Of a stretch of DNA of 64,000 bases, positions 15,852 through 24,764 are shown one piece after another (position 1 is the first letter of the stretch; each line of letters begins with the position of its first letter). The translations under genes were made by a program, and so were the position numbers. Source of the DNA: Allobosea sp. UNC402CLCol. Lineage in GTDB: Bacteria; Pseudomonadota; Alphaproteobacteria; Rhizobiales; Beijerinckiaceae. The stretch lies in the NCBI RefSeq assembly GCF_000745475.1, contig NZ_JQJJ01000010.1:186001-250000 (forward strand). The letters run 5' to 3'. The notes beneath the pieces were generated by a model. It was not told the DNA's origin. It ran no database searches and worked only from the letters and a program-made list of their open reading frames with translations.

Positions 15852-16727
15852 ATGCTCTACGATCTCTTCATCGGCCCCTTCGCCGAATTCGACTTCATGC
15901 GCCGTGCGCTCGTCGGCGTGACGGCGCTGTCGGTCTCCGGCGCGCCGATCGGCGTCTTCCTGATGCTCAGGCGCATGAGCCTGACCGGCGATGCGATGGC
16001 CCATGCCATCCTCCCGGGCGCGGCCTTGGGCTATCTCGTCGCCGGCTTCTCGCTGCCGGCGATGACGATCGGCGGGCTGGCCGCCGGCTTTGCCGTGGCT
16101 CTGCTCGCCGGCGCGGTGGCGCGCGCGACGGTGCTGAAGGAAGACGCCTCGCTCGCCGCCTTCTACCTGATCTCGCTGGCGCTCGGCGTCACCATCGTCT
16201 CGCTGCGCGGCTCGGCGATCGATCTGCTGCATGTCCTCTTCGGCAATGTGCTGGCGCTCGACAACGACGTGCTGATCCTGCTCGCGGGCGTCGCGACGGT
16301 TTCGCTCACGGCGCTGGCGGCGCTCTACCGGCCGCTGGTGCTGGAATGCGTCGATCCCGGCTTCCTGCGCTCGGTCAGCCGCTCCGGCGGCTTCGTCCAC
16401 CTGACGTTCCTCGCGCTCGTGGTGCTCAATCTCGTCGCCGGTTTCAACGCGCTCGGCACTCTGCTCGCGGTCGGCATGATGATGCTGCCGGCGGCGGCGG
16501 CGCGGTTCTGGACGGCGGACATCACGCGGCTGCTGCTGCTGGCGACCGGCTTCGGCATGGTCGCCGGCTATGCCGGCCTCGTCGTCTCCTATGCGGCGGG
16601 CTCGAGCCTGCCGGCCGGCCCGGCGATCATTCTCGCGGCCGGTTGCCTCTACATTCTCTCGCTTCTGCTCGGCTCGCAGGGCGGGCTTGCGCGGCGTGCC
16701 TTGATTCGGCCCCATCTTGAAAGATAG
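15852..16727 (+). CDS. znuB: Zinc ABC transporter permease ZnuB
   Basis: The 291-residue inner-membrane protein has about eight hydrophobic helices and family segments RMSLTGDAMAHAILPGAALG and GTLLAVGMMMLPAAAARFW. It forms the channel of the zinc importer. The stop codon overlaps the first base of the second Zur-like box, so the operator for ZnuA begins exactly where this gene ends. Length and hydrophobic pattern are normal for the family. Confidence 0.93.
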   Translation: MLYDLFIGPFAEFDFMRRALVGVTALSVSGAPIGVFLMLRRMSLTGDAMAHAILPGAALGYLVAGFSLPAMTIGGLAAGFAVALLAGAVARATVLKEDASLAAFYLISLALGVTIVSLRGSAIDLLHVLFGNVLALDNDVLILLAGVATVSLTALAALYRPLVLECVDPGFLRSVSRSGGFVHLTFLALVVLNLVAGFNALGTLLAVGMMMLPAAAARFWTADITRLLLLATGFGMVAGYAGLVVSYAAGSSLPAGPAIILAAGCLYILSLLLGSQGGLARRALIRPHLER

Positions 16728-16744
16728 AAACGTTATATCGTTTC
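16727..16744. promoter_or_regulatory. Second Zur-like operator, upstream of znuA
   Basis: gaaacg at 16727..16732 and cgtttc at 16739..16744 form a perfect inverted repeat around ttatat. The core ttatatcgt and downstream tca recur in the first operator at 14904..14921. AT-rich dyads with TTATA cores are typical of Zur boxes in rhizobia. It lies 20 bases before the ATG of znuA, so znuA can be controlled apart from the operon start. Confidence 0.65.
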
Positions 16745-16763
16745 ATTTCGAGCGGAGAGTTTC

Positions 16764-17702
16764 ATGCCTAACCGTCGCAGCCTTGTCGCCTATCTGGTCG
16801 CGGGGCTCTCCCTCGCGGCATTGCCCACCGCCGCTTTCGCGCAGGAGAAGCTGCCGGTGGTGGCGAGCTTCTCGGTGCTGGCCGATTTCGTGAAGCAGGT
16901 CGGTGGCGAACGGGTCAGCGTGACCTCGCTCGTCGGGCCGAATGGCGACGCCCATGTCTATTCGCCGACGCCGGCCGACGCCAAGGCGATGGCGGCGGCG
17001 AAGCTCGTCGTCATCAACGGCCTGCATCTCGAAGGCTGGCTGCCGCGCCTGATCAAATCCTCCGGCACGAAGGCGACGGTCGTGACCGCGACCAAGGGCA
17101 TCAAGCCGATCGAGGCGGCCGAGGAAGGGCACGACGCGAAGGGCGGGCACGGCCACGATCATGGCCATGACGATCCCCATGCCTGGCAGGACATCGCCAA
17201 TGCCCGCATCTACGTCGCCGATATCCGCGATGCGCTCGGCGCCGCCGATCCGGCCGGCAAGGCGGTCTACGATGCCAATGCCACGGCCTATCTCGCCAAG
17301 CTCGATGTCGTCGAGGGCGAGGTGAAGGCGGCGGTCGCGCGCATCCCGGCCGACCGGCGCAGGGCGATCACCACGCACGATGCCTTCGGCTACTTCATGA
17401 AGGCCTATGGCATCGAATTCATCGCGCCGCAGGGCGTCTCGACGGAATCCGAGGCCTCGGCCAAGGACGTCGCCCGCATCATCCGCCAGATCAAGGCGCA
17501 GAAGGTGCCGGCCGTCTTCCTCGAAAACGTCACCAACCCCCGCCTGATCGAGCAGATCGCCAGGGAATCCGGCGCCCGGATCGGCGGCACGCTCTACTCC
17601 GACGCGCTTTCCGACGCCTCGGGCCCGGCGGGGACTTACATCGACATGATGAAGCACAATATAAGCGAGATCGAGAAGGCGCTCGCCGCCGGCCCGGCCT
17701 GA
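16764..17702 (+). CDS. znuA: Zinc ABC transporter substrate-binding protein ZnuA
   Basis: The 312-residue periplasmic protein has a signal peptide ending near AAFAQE. It is a cluster A-I metal-binding protein: a His in GPNGDAHVYSPTPAD, a His-rich mobile loop (HDAKGGHGHDHGHDDPH) near residues 126-142 followed by HAWQD, and the later HDAFGYF. The His/Asp-rich loop marks zinc rather than manganese binders. GGAGAG precedes the ATG. It passes zinc to ZnuB and ZnuC encoded upstream. Confidence 0.94.
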   Translation: MPNRRSLVAYLVAGLSLAALPTAAFAQEKLPVVASFSVLADFVKQVGGERVSVTSLVGPNGDAHVYSPTPADAKAMAAAKLVVINGLHLEGWLPRLIKSSGTKATVVTATKGIKPIEAAEEGHDAKGGHGHDHGHDDPHAWQDIANARIYVADIRDALGAADPAGKAVYDANATAYLAKLDVVEGEVKAAVARIPADRRRAITTHDAFGYFMKAYGIEFIAPQGVSTESEASAKDVARIIRQIKAQKVPAVFLENVTNPRLIEQIARESGARIGGTLYSDALSDASGPAGTYIDMMKHNISEIEKALAAGPA

Positions 17703-17744
17703 CGGCCAGCCGCTCCCGAGGCCACCAGCCATCAGGTTGCAATC

Positions 17745-18707
17745 ATGTCCGAAAAGATCCCCGTCACGGTGCTCACCGGCTATCTGGGCGCCGGCAAGAC
17801 CACGCTGCTGAACCGCATCCTCACCGAGGAGCACGGCAAGAAATTCGCCGTCATCGTCAACGAGTTCGGCGAGGCGGGAATCGACGGAGACCTCATCGTC
17901 GGTGCCGATGAGGAAATCTTCGAGATGAACAACGGTTGCATCTGCTGCACCGTGCGCGGCGACCTGATCCGCATCCTCGACGGGCTGATGAAGCGCAAGG
18001 GCAAGTTCGACGCGATCATCGTCGAGACCACCGGTCTCGCCGATCCCGCGCCGGTCGCGCAGACCTTCTTCGTCGACCAGGATGTCGGCGACGCCACCCG
18101 CCTCGATGCGGTCGTCACCGTGACCGACGCCAAATGGCTGAAGGACCGGCTGAAGGACGCGCCCGAGGCGAAGAACCAGATCGCCTTCGCCGATGTCATC
18201 ATCCTCAACAAGACCGACCTGGTCAGCCCTGAGGAGCTGGCCGAGGTCGAGGCGCAGATCCGCGCGATCAACCCCTATGCCCGGCTCGAGAAGGCCGAGC
18301 GCTGCAATGTCGAGATCGCATCGCTGCTCGACCGCAAGGCCTTCGACCTCGACCGCATCCTCGACATCGAGCCGGATTTCCTCGAGGCCGGCCATCACCA
18401 TCACCATGCCGAGGATGTGCGCTCGATCTCGCTGACGATCCCCGGCGACGTCGATCCGGAGAAATTCATGCCCTGGATCAACGAGATCGCCCAGATCCAG
18501 GGCCCCAGCATCCTGCGTTCCAAGGGCATCCTCGCCTTCAAGGACGAGCCGCGCCGCTTCGTCTTCCAGGGCGTGCACATGATCCTCGACGGCGACCTCC
18601 AGCGCGACTGGAAGGCCGGCGAGAAGCGCGAGAGCCGGCTGGTGTTCATCGGGCGCGGGCTCAACGAGAACGAGTTGCGCAAGGGGTTTGAAGCCTGCGC
18701 GGCGTGA
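17745..18707 (+). CDS. COG0523 (CobW/ZigA-like) G3E GTPase metallochaperone
   Basis: The 320-residue protein has Walker A (GYLGAGKTTLLN), the metal motif GCICCT with its CxCC cysteines, ETTGLADPAP, and the guanine-specificity motif NKTD. A histidine run (GHHHHHAED) near residue 215 precedes the CobW C-terminal domain. COG0523 proteins use GTP to deliver metal to apo-enzymes. This one is in a zinc-starvation cluster, so it is most likely a ZigA/ZNG1-like zinc chaperone rather than CobW of B12 synthesis. It lies 42 bases after znuA. Confidence 0.93.
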   Translation: MSEKIPVTVLTGYLGAGKTTLLNRILTEEHGKKFAVIVNEFGEAGIDGDLIVGADEEIFEMNNGCICCTVRGDLIRILDGLMKRKGKFDAIIVETTGLADPAPVAQTFFVDQDVGDATRLDAVVTVTDAKWLKDRLKDAPEAKNQIAFADVIILNKTDLVSPEELAEVEAQIRAINPYARLEKAERCNVEIASLLDRKAFDLDRILDIEPDFLEAGHHHHHAEDVRSISLTIPGDVDPEKFMPWINEIAQIQGPSILRSKGILAFKDEPRRFVFQGVHMILDGDLQRDWKAGEKRESRLVFIGRGLNENELRKGFEACAA

Positions 18708-18721
18708 GCTAAAGCCGCATC

Positions 18722-19729
18722 ATGGCTACTTTGACCCAACCCACCTCGCTGCGCGAGCATGTCGTCCCCATCGCGGCGGGAGACCATGTCGTCGCTACCC
18801 GCTGGCTGAAGCAGGGGCTCGTCTTCGCGCTGGCCGACGGGCGCGTGCTGCGCTGGCGCGACGGCGCGACCGACAGCGTCGAGGCCCATGCCGGCGGCAT
18901 CCTCTGCGCGACCGGCGACAATGACCGGCTGATCTCGGGCGGGGATGACGGGCGCGTCGTCGCAACGCGGTTCGAGGGCGAGCCGGAAGAGCTGGCGAAG
19001 GATCCGAAGCGGCGCTGGGTCGACGCGATCACGCTGTCGCCTTCGGGCCATCTCGCCTGGAACACCGGCAAGACGGTCCATGCCCGCGACGAGAAGGGCC
19101 GCGTCCGCACGCTCGAAGCGGCCAGCACGCCGCAAGGCCTCGTCTTCGCGCCGAAGGGTTACCGCCTCGCCGTCGCGCAGATGAACGGCGTCTCGCTCTG
19201 GTATCCGAACACCGAGGCGAAGCCGGAATTCCTCGACTGGAAGGGCTCGCATCTCGACGCCGCCTGGTCCCCGGACGGGCGCTTCGTCGTCACCTCCATG
19301 CAGGAAAACGCGCTGCATGGCTGGAAGCTCGGCGACAGGCCGGGCCATATGCGGATGACCGGCTATCCGGCCAAGCCGCGCTCGCTGTCCTGGTCGCATG
19401 ACGGGCTCTGGCTCGCATCCAGCGGAGCGGACGGCGCGATCGTCTGGCCCTTCCAGGGCGACGGGCCGCAGGGCAAGGCGCCGCGCGAATGTGGCGTGCG
19501 CCATGCCCGCGTCACCCGCGTCGCCTTCCATCCGGGCGCGCTGGTTCTGGCGATCGGCTATGACGATGGCTGCATCCTGCTGGTGCGCCTGACCGACGGC
19601 TCCGAATTGCTGGTACGGCCGGCCGAGCGCGGCAGCGGCATCAGCGCCTTCGCCTGGGACAAGGCCGGCAAGCGCCTCGCCTTCGGGGCCGAGGACGGTG
19701 CCGCCGGCGTGCTGACGCTGCCGGCTTAG
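18722..19729 (+). CDS. WD40 repeat protein linked to the zinc cluster
   Basis: The 335-residue protein consists of WD40-like repeats, seen in ISGGDDGRVVATRF, LDAAWSPDGRFVVTSM, LSWSHDGLWLASSGADGAIV and the later VAFHPGALVLAIGYDDGCIL, enough for one beta-propeller. No signal peptide is seen, so it is probably cytoplasmic. It starts 14 bases after the GTPase gene. WD40 genes are recurrent neighbours of COG0523 genes in rhizobia. It may act as a scaffold or client for the metallochaperone; that is inferred only from position. Confidence 0.85.
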   Translation: MATLTQPTSLREHVVPIAAGDHVVATRWLKQGLVFALADGRVLRWRDGATDSVEAHAGGILCATGDNDRLISGGDDGRVVATRFEGEPEELAKDPKRRWVDAITLSPSGHLAWNTGKTVHARDEKGRVRTLEAASTPQGLVFAPKGYRLAVAQMNGVSLWYPNTEAKPEFLDWKGSHLDAAWSPDGRFVVTSMQENALHGWKLGDRPGHMRMTGYPAKPRSLSWSHDGLWLASSGADGAIVWPFQGDGPQGKAPRECGVRHARVTRVAFHPGALVLAIGYDDGCILLVRLTDGSELLVRPAERGSGISAFAWDKAGKRLAFGAEDGAAGVLTLPA

Positions 19730-19734
19730 GCACG

Positions 19735-20031
19735 ATGCGCTTCGGGCTCTTCGGCAAGGGCGAGGCCCGCAAGGATGACGGCGCGAAAGCCGAGGCGAAG
19801 GCCGTGGCCGAAAGCCTGAAGAGGCAGGTTCGCGAGTTGCTCGGCCTGCCCGAGACGACGGTGATTGCCGTCAACGAGATCCTCTGCGCCGATCCGAGCT
19901 GTCCGGGCACCGAGACGGTGATCCTGGTGATGCAGCCCGGCGCGAAGACGCAGGCCTACAAGCTGCAGATGGCGATGGCCGAGGTGACGGATGCGGCGCT
20001 GGCGGAGGCGCTCCGTCATACTGGGGCTTGA
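19735..20031 (+). CDS. Conserved small protein with a CxxxxC motif at the end of the zinc cluster
   Basis: The 98-residue protein has a charged Ala/Lys/Glu-rich N-terminal third and a compact part with ESLKRQVRELLGLPETTVIA (approximate) and ILCADPSCPGTETVILVM. The two cysteines lie five residues apart and could bind metal or form a disulfide. It begins five bases after the WD40 stop, so it is probably in the same transcript. I do not recognise a characterised family. No signal peptide or membrane helix is present. Confidence 0.7.
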   Translation: MRFGLFGKGEARKDDGAKAEAKAVAESLKRQVRELLGLPETTVIAVNEILCADPSCPGTETVILVMQPGAKTQAYKLQMAMAEVTDAALAEALRHTGA

Positions 20032-20053
20032 CCGCGGTACTTGATCGCTATTC

Positions 20054-20878
20054 TCAGGGCTTCAGCCCTTGCGGCAGCACCGGCGCATCCGCCTTCAGGA
20101 CGATTCCGACCCGCCGGTTATAGGGCAGATAGGGGTTGTCCTTGATCAGCGGCTCGATATCGCCCTTGCCGGTGACGGAGAGGAAGCGCTCATTGGGCAC
20201 GCCGGCACCGGCGAGAATCTCGCGCACGGCGTTGGCGCGGGCGACGGAGAGGCCCCAGATATCGCCTTCGGGCGGCTGGCCGGGGCGGGGCGTCGCGCTG
20301 TGGCCGGAAATGGCGATCTTGTTGGACATGCGCCGCAATGTCGGGGCGATGGCGGCGAGCACCTTGCGCATGCGCTCGTTGGGCTGGGCCGAGCCTTCCG
20401 CGAACATCGCGCGGCCCTCCTGATCGACGAGCTGGATGTCGATGCCCGCCTCGGAGACCTCGACGAGGATGTTGCGCGAGACCTCGGCGATCTCCGGCAT
20501 GTCGCGCAGCGCTTGCCTCAGCGAGGCGGCAGCGAGCGCGAAGCCGCGATCGTAGGTCGCCGAGATCAGCCCGTCTTCCTTCTGGTTGTTGTGGTTGGGC
20601 GCGGTGTTGTCGGAGGCGTCCTGCAGCGGCCTGATATAGGCGTTCTTGATATGCGTCTTGGTCGGGATGCCGTCGAGCTCGATGATGCCGGCGAGCCGCA
20701 CGTCGCTTTGCGTGCCGAAGGCGTCGCGCATCGAGCCGGCGACGATCTGCATCTTCTGCTTGTCCTGGCTCGAATAGGCGGCGACCATGACGAAGAACGC
20801 CATGAGCAGCGCCATCAGATCGGCAAAGGTCACGAACCAGCCATGGCCGCCGTGACCGCCGCGTTTTTTCTTCGCCAT
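20054..20878 (-). CDS. MotB-like stator protein with OmpA-type peptidoglycan-binding domain
   Basis: The 274-residue protein has one N-terminal membrane helix with the proton-carrying aspartate in FVTFADLMALLMAFF, a linker, and a C-terminal OmpA/MotB domain (AISGHSATPRPG, LSVARANAVREIL, NRRVGIVL). It anchors the ion-driven stator to peptidoglycan. It is coupled to the MotA-like gene 14 bases upstream. No other flagellar gene lies in the window, so it may be a second stator set or serve another rotary or ExbBD-like function. Confidence 0.88.
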   Translation of the reverse strand: MAKKKRGGHGGHGWFVTFADLMALLMAFFVMVAAYSSQDKQKMQIVAGSMRDAFGTQSDVRLAGIIELDGIPTKTHIKNAYIRPLQDASDNTAPNHNNQKEDGLISATYDRGFALAAASLRQALRDMPEIAEVSRNILVEVSEAGIDIQLVDQEGRAMFAEGSAQPNERMRKVLAAIAPTLRRMSNKIAISGHSATPRPGQPPEGDIWGLSVARANAVREILAGAGVPNERFLSVTGKGDIEPLIKDNPYLPYNRRVGIVLKADAPVLPQGLKP

Positions 20879-20892
20879 GGCCTAGAGCCCGG

Positions 20893-21663
20893 TCATGCCG
20901 CTGCCGCCATCTCTGCGCGATGGTGGTCGGGCAGGTAGGCCAGCAGCATCTCGCGCACCAGCGTCGGGCTCTTGGCGTCGCGCATCTGCAGCACGCCGTC
21001 GATGATCAGCGTGCGCGAGATCTCCTCTTCCTCGAGCTTGATGTGCAGCTTGTCGGCGATCGGCAGCGTGAACATGTTGGCGACCATGGCGCCGTAGAGC
21101 GTCGCCAGCAGCGCCGTCGCCATGGCCGGGCCGAGCCTGGAGGGGTCGGACATGTTGGCGAACATCGTCACCATGCCGAGAATCGTGCCGATCATGCCCC
21201 AGGCCGGGGCGCAGTCGCCGATGGCGCGGTAGACCTTTGAGCCTTCGTCGAGCCGCTGCAGGAAGTTGTCGCGGTCCCGCTCCATCGTGTCGCGGATGAA
21301 GTCCTTGTCGTAGCCGTCGGCGATGTAGCGCAGCCCCTGGGCGAGGAACGGGTCGGAGACCTCGACATTCTCGAGCGCGACCGGGCCGCTCTTGCGGGCG
21401 ATCTCGGCGACGCGCGTGATCTCGTCGATCAGCTCGCGGGGATTGACGGAACGCATGGTGAAGGCGAAGCGGACGCCCATCGGCAGGCCGTGCGCGATCA
21501 CCGAAAACGGAAAGCGCAGCATGGTGGCCGCGCTGGCGCCGCCGAAGATGATGATCGCGGCGTGCTTGTCCCAATAGGCGGCGAAATTGCCGCCATCGAT
21601 CAGGATCAGCGCGACGATCGTCGCGATACCCCCCAGAATACCTGCGCCGGTGGCGAGATCCAT
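20893..21663 (-). CDS. MotA-like stator protein (MotA/TolQ/ExbB proton channel)
   Basis: The 256-residue protein has four predicted membrane helices. The first is near GILGGIATIVALILIDGG, and the last pair includes CAPAWGMIGTILGMVTMF and MATALLATLYGAMVAN. A cytoplasmic loop with charged residues (RELIDEITRVAEIARKSG) lies between helices two and three. I chose the ATG at 21663, which has AGGGT upstream and starts MDLATGAGI as in relatives; the extension upstream is poor. It forms the stator channel together with the MotB-like protein. Confidence 0.88.
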   Translation of the reverse strand: MDLATGAGILGGIATIVALILIDGGNFAAYWDKHAAIIIFGGASAATMLRFPFSVIAHGLPMGVRFAFTMRSVNPRELIDEITRVAEIARKSGPVALENVEVSDPFLAQGLRYIADGYDKDFIRDTMERDRDNFLQRLDEGSKVYRAIGDCAPAWGMIGTILGMVTMFANMSDPSRLGPAMATALLATLYGAMVANMFTLPIADKLHIKLEEEEISRTLIIDGVLQMRDAKSPTLVREMLLAYLPDHHRAEMAAAA

Positions 21664-21803
21664 AAGAGCACCCTGATGCACGCGCTGCTCCGGGGTCGCG
21701 GGCCGGGGCTTTCCGCAGTGCGAGACCATAAGAGGTGTGGTTTGAACGAAGCGTTAAGGTTTGGGTGCTTGCCCCGGCGAAACGCTCCGTTAAGAGTCGG
21801 CCG

Positions 21804-23621
21804 ATGTCGCTGCTTGCCCTCTATGCCCGCGTCCTCGGCGAACTCGGCCCGGAAAGGCGGCTGGGCGTCGTGCTGGCGCTCGCCAACATCCTGCTGGCGG
21901 CCGTGGCCTTCGCCGAGCCGATGCTGTTCGGCGCGCTGATCGACCGGCTGACGACGATCCAGTCCTCCGGCGGCAAGCTGACCTGGGACAGCATCGACAT
22001 CCTGATCCTGGCCTGGGTCGGCTTCGGCCTCGCCAATATCGGGCTCGGGGTCTTCGTCGCGCTCCATGCCGACCGGCTCGCGCATCGGCGCCGGCTCGCG
22101 GTGATGGCGCAGTATTTCGAGCATGCGCTGACCCTGCCGCTCGCCTATCACACGCAGACGCATTCCGGCCGCGTCCTCAAGGTGATGCTCGACGGCGCCA
22201 GCGCGATGTGGGGGCTGTGGCTCTCCTTCTTTCGCGAGCAATGCGCCTCGATCGTCGCGCTGTTCGTGCTGCTGCCCTTCACGCTCTGGAAGAACTGGCA
22301 GCTCGGCCTGCTGCTGATCGGCCTCGTCGTGCTGTTCGGCGCGCTCACCGGCTTCGTGCTGCGCCGGACCGACCAGCTCCAGCGCAATGTCGAATCCTAT
22401 CATTCGAGCCTGGCCGAGAAAGCCTCGGATGCGCTCGGCAACGTGCCGGTGATCCAGAGCTTCACCCGCATCGAGGCGGAGGTGCGCGGCCTGCGCTCGA
22501 CCATCACGAGCCTGCTCAACGCGCAATTGCCGGTGCTGTCCTGGTGGGCGGTGGCGAATGTCGCGACCCGGGCCTCGGCGACGCTGACGGTGCTGGCGAT
22601 CTTCATCGTCGGCACCTGGCTGCTGATGCACGGCCAGACGACGGTGGGCGAGATCGTCACCTTCATGGGCTTCGCCACCATGCTGGTCGGGCGTCTCGAG
22701 CAGATCGTGGCCTTCGTGAACTTCATCTTCATGCAGGCGCCGAAGATGCGCGAGTTCTTCGAGGTGCTCGACACGGCGCCGACGGTGCGAGACCTGCCGA
22801 ACGCGCCCGATCCCGGCCGGCTCGTGGGCGCGGTCGCCTTCGAGGACGTCTCCTTCTCCTATGACGGCAAGCGCACCGCGGTGCGCGACGTCTCCTTCGC
22901 GGTGAAGCCGGGCGAGACGATCGCGGTGGTGGGCTCGACCGGCTCGGGCAAGTCGACCACGCTCGGGCTGCTGCATCGTGCCTTCGACCCGCAATCGGGG
23001 CGCATCGCCATCGACGGCCTGGACATCCGCGAGATCTCGCTGTTCTCGCTCAGGCGCAATATCGGCGTCGTCTTCCAGGAGCCGATGCTGTTCGCCCGTT
23101 CGATCCGCGAGAATCTGCAGGTCGGCAAGCCCGATGCCACCGATGCCGAGATGATGGAGGCGCTCGACCGCGCCCAGGCCGCCGAGGTGATGGCGCGCCA
23201 GCCGGACGGGCTCGACACGCTCGTCGGCGAGCGCGGCCGCACCTTGTCCGGCGGCGAGCGCCAGCGCCTCTCGATCGCCCGCGCGCTGCTCAAGAACCCG
23301 CCGATCCTGATCCTCGACGAGGCGACCTCGGCGCTCGACGCCGCGACCGAGGTCAAGCTGCAGAAGGCGCTGGAGGAGGTGATGAAGGGGCGCACCACCT
23401 TCGTCATCGCGCACCGGCTCGCGACGATCCGCAACGCCGACCGCATCCTCGTCTTCGAGCAGGGCGAGGTCGAGGAGATGGGCACCTTCGACGAGCTGGT
23501 CGCCAAGGGCGGGCGCTTCGCGGCGCTGGCGCGGGCGCAGTATCTGGTCGCCGACAAGCCGGCCGCCGAGCTGGCGGCGGAGACTCCGAGCCCGCTGGCG
23601 CAGAAATTGCGGGCGGATTGA
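21804..23621 (+). CDS. ndvA: NdvA/ChvA-type cyclic beta-glucan exporter (fused ABC permease-ATPase)
   Basis: The 605-residue half-transporter has an N-terminal six-helix domain and a C-terminal ATPase with Walker A ([12 protein letters not shown]), signature ([16 protein letters not shown]) and Walker B ([13 protein letters not shown]). The opening [14 protein letters not shown] and the helix text [19 protein letters not shown] follow the pattern of NdvA/ChvA, which export cyclic beta-1,2-glucan to the periplasm in rhizobia. The partner synthase NdvB is not in the window. I chose the ATG at 21804. The gene is divergent from the MotA-like gene. Confidence 0.85.
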   Translation: MSLLALYARVLGELGPERRLGVVLALANILLAAVAFAEPMLFGALIDRLTTIQSSGGKLTWDSIDILILAWVGFGLANIGLGVFVALHADRLAHRRRLAVMAQYFEHALTLPLAYHTQTHSGRVLKVMLDGASAMWGLWLSFFREQCASIVALFVLLPFTLWKNWQLGLLLIGLVVLFGALTGFVLRRTDQLQRNVESYHSSLAEKASDALGNVPVIQSFTRIEAEVRGLRSTITSLLNAQLPVLSWWAVANVATRASATLTVLAIFIVGTWLLMHGQTTVGEIVTFMGFATMLVGRLEQIVAFVNFIFMQAPKMREFFEVLDTAPTVRDLPNAPDPGRLVGAVAFEDVSFSYDGKRTAVRDVSFAVKPGETIAVVGSTGSGKSTTLGLLHRAFDPQSGRIAIDGLDIREISLFSLRRNIGVVFQEPMLFARSIRENLQVGKPDATDAEMMEALDRAQAAEVMARQPDGLDTLVGERGRTLSGGERQRLSIARALLKNPPILILDEATSALDAATEVKLQKALEEVMKGRTTFVIAHRLATIRNADRILVFEQGEVEEMGTFDELVAKGGRFAALARAQYLVADKPAAELAAETPSPLAQKLRAD

Positions 23622-23676
23622 CGGAGGGACGGCCCTCTTGCTGGAATGCTCCGGCACAGCAAAAAGAGGGTTTCTC

Positions 23677-24657
23677 ATGCGTTGGCTCGCGGCCGGTTTT
23701 CTCGTCTCCGGCCTCCTTCTCGGTGCGGGCGCTGCCCTGGCGCAGACGACCTGGGATATGCCGACGGAATATCCGGAAACGGCGATCCCCGGCGAAGGCG
23801 TCGCGACCTTCGCCAGGCTGGTCAATGAACGATCCGGCGGGCGCCTGACGATCCGCCCCAGCTACGATGCCAAGCGCGGCATCAAGTCGGCGCAGATGAT
23901 CGCCGCCGTGCAGAAGGGCGAGGTCGCCGCGGGTGACGCCTTCGCCGGAGCTCTCGGCGCGGTCGATCCGCTGTTCGGCCTGTCCTCGCTACCCTTCCTG
24001 GCGACCTCGATCGCCGATGCCCGCCGCCTGACCGATCTGGCGCGGCCGGTCTATGAGAAGAAGCTCGCCGGTTTCGGCCAGAAGATTCTCTACACCACGC
24101 CCTGGCCGGCCTCGGGCATCTGGTCGAAGGCGCCGCTCGATTCGGCGGCTGACCTCACAGGCCTGTCGATCCGGACCTATGACGCGACCTCGACCGCGGT
24201 GATGGACGCGGCAGGCGCCAAGGCGGCCAATCTCTCCTTCGCCGATGCGATGCCCAAGGTGAAGGACGGCTCGGTCACGGCCGTGCTCTCCTCCGGAGAT
24301 GGTGGCGCGGGGCGCAATCTCTGGGACTTTCTGCCTCACTTCACCGAAGTGAACTACGCGATGCCGATCTCGCTCGCGACGGTCAATCTCGCAGCCTATG
24401 AGGCACTGCCGGCCGATCTCAGGCAGGTCGTCGACGCGGCTGCGAAGGATACGGAAGCGCGGCAATGGGCCGCGATCCGCACGCGGCTCGACGAGAACTA
24501 TGCTCGCATGCGGGCCAACAAGGTTTCGATTCGTGCCGATGTGCCGGCGGATGTCGCGCAAACCCTGGCCAAGGCCGGGCGTGGTGCCATCGAGAGCTGG
24601 CGCCGCAGCACTGGAGCCGACGGGGCTACCCTGCTCGATCAATACGATAGGAAATAG
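23677..24657 (+). CDS. Orphan DctP-family TRAP solute-binding protein
   Basis: The 326-residue protein has a signal peptide ending near AALAQT and the DctP fold, with WDMPTEYPETAIPGEG at the start of the mature part and LTGLSIRTYDATSTAVM in the middle. AGAGGG precedes the ATG at 23677. No TRAP permease genes are adjacent, so its permease partners must be elsewhere or shared, or it has a sensing role. The gene follows the glucan exporter by 55 bases on the same strand. Confidence 0.85.
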   Translation: MRWLAAGFLVSGLLLGAGAALAQTTWDMPTEYPETAIPGEGVATFARLVNERSGGRLTIRPSYDAKRGIKSAQMIAAVQKGEVAAGDAFAGALGAVDPLFGLSSLPFLATSIADARRLTDLARPVYEKKLAGFGQKILYTTPWPASGIWSKAPLDSAADLTGLSIRTYDATSTAVMDAAGAKAANLSFADAMPKVKDGSVTAVLSSGDGGAGRNLWDFLPHFTEVNYAMPISLATVNLAAYEALPADLRQVVDAAAKDTEARQWAAIRTRLDENYARMRANKVSIRADVPADVAQTLAKAGRGAIESWRRSTGADGATLLDQYDRK

Positions 24658-24764
24658 CGGCGGATGGCAGAAGGATCGTCGCAGCTCAGGGCGACCGTCG
24701 AGACAGCGTCGAGCGATTATGCGACAATCACCGCCTTGCCGCCGAAAATCAGAGCCATTTCAGC

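Noticed and set aside
17745-18707. Assignment of the GTPase as CobW of cobalamin synthesis
   Set aside because: No cobalamin genes are present; the gene is in a zinc cluster with Zur-like boxes, so a zinc chaperone is more likely.
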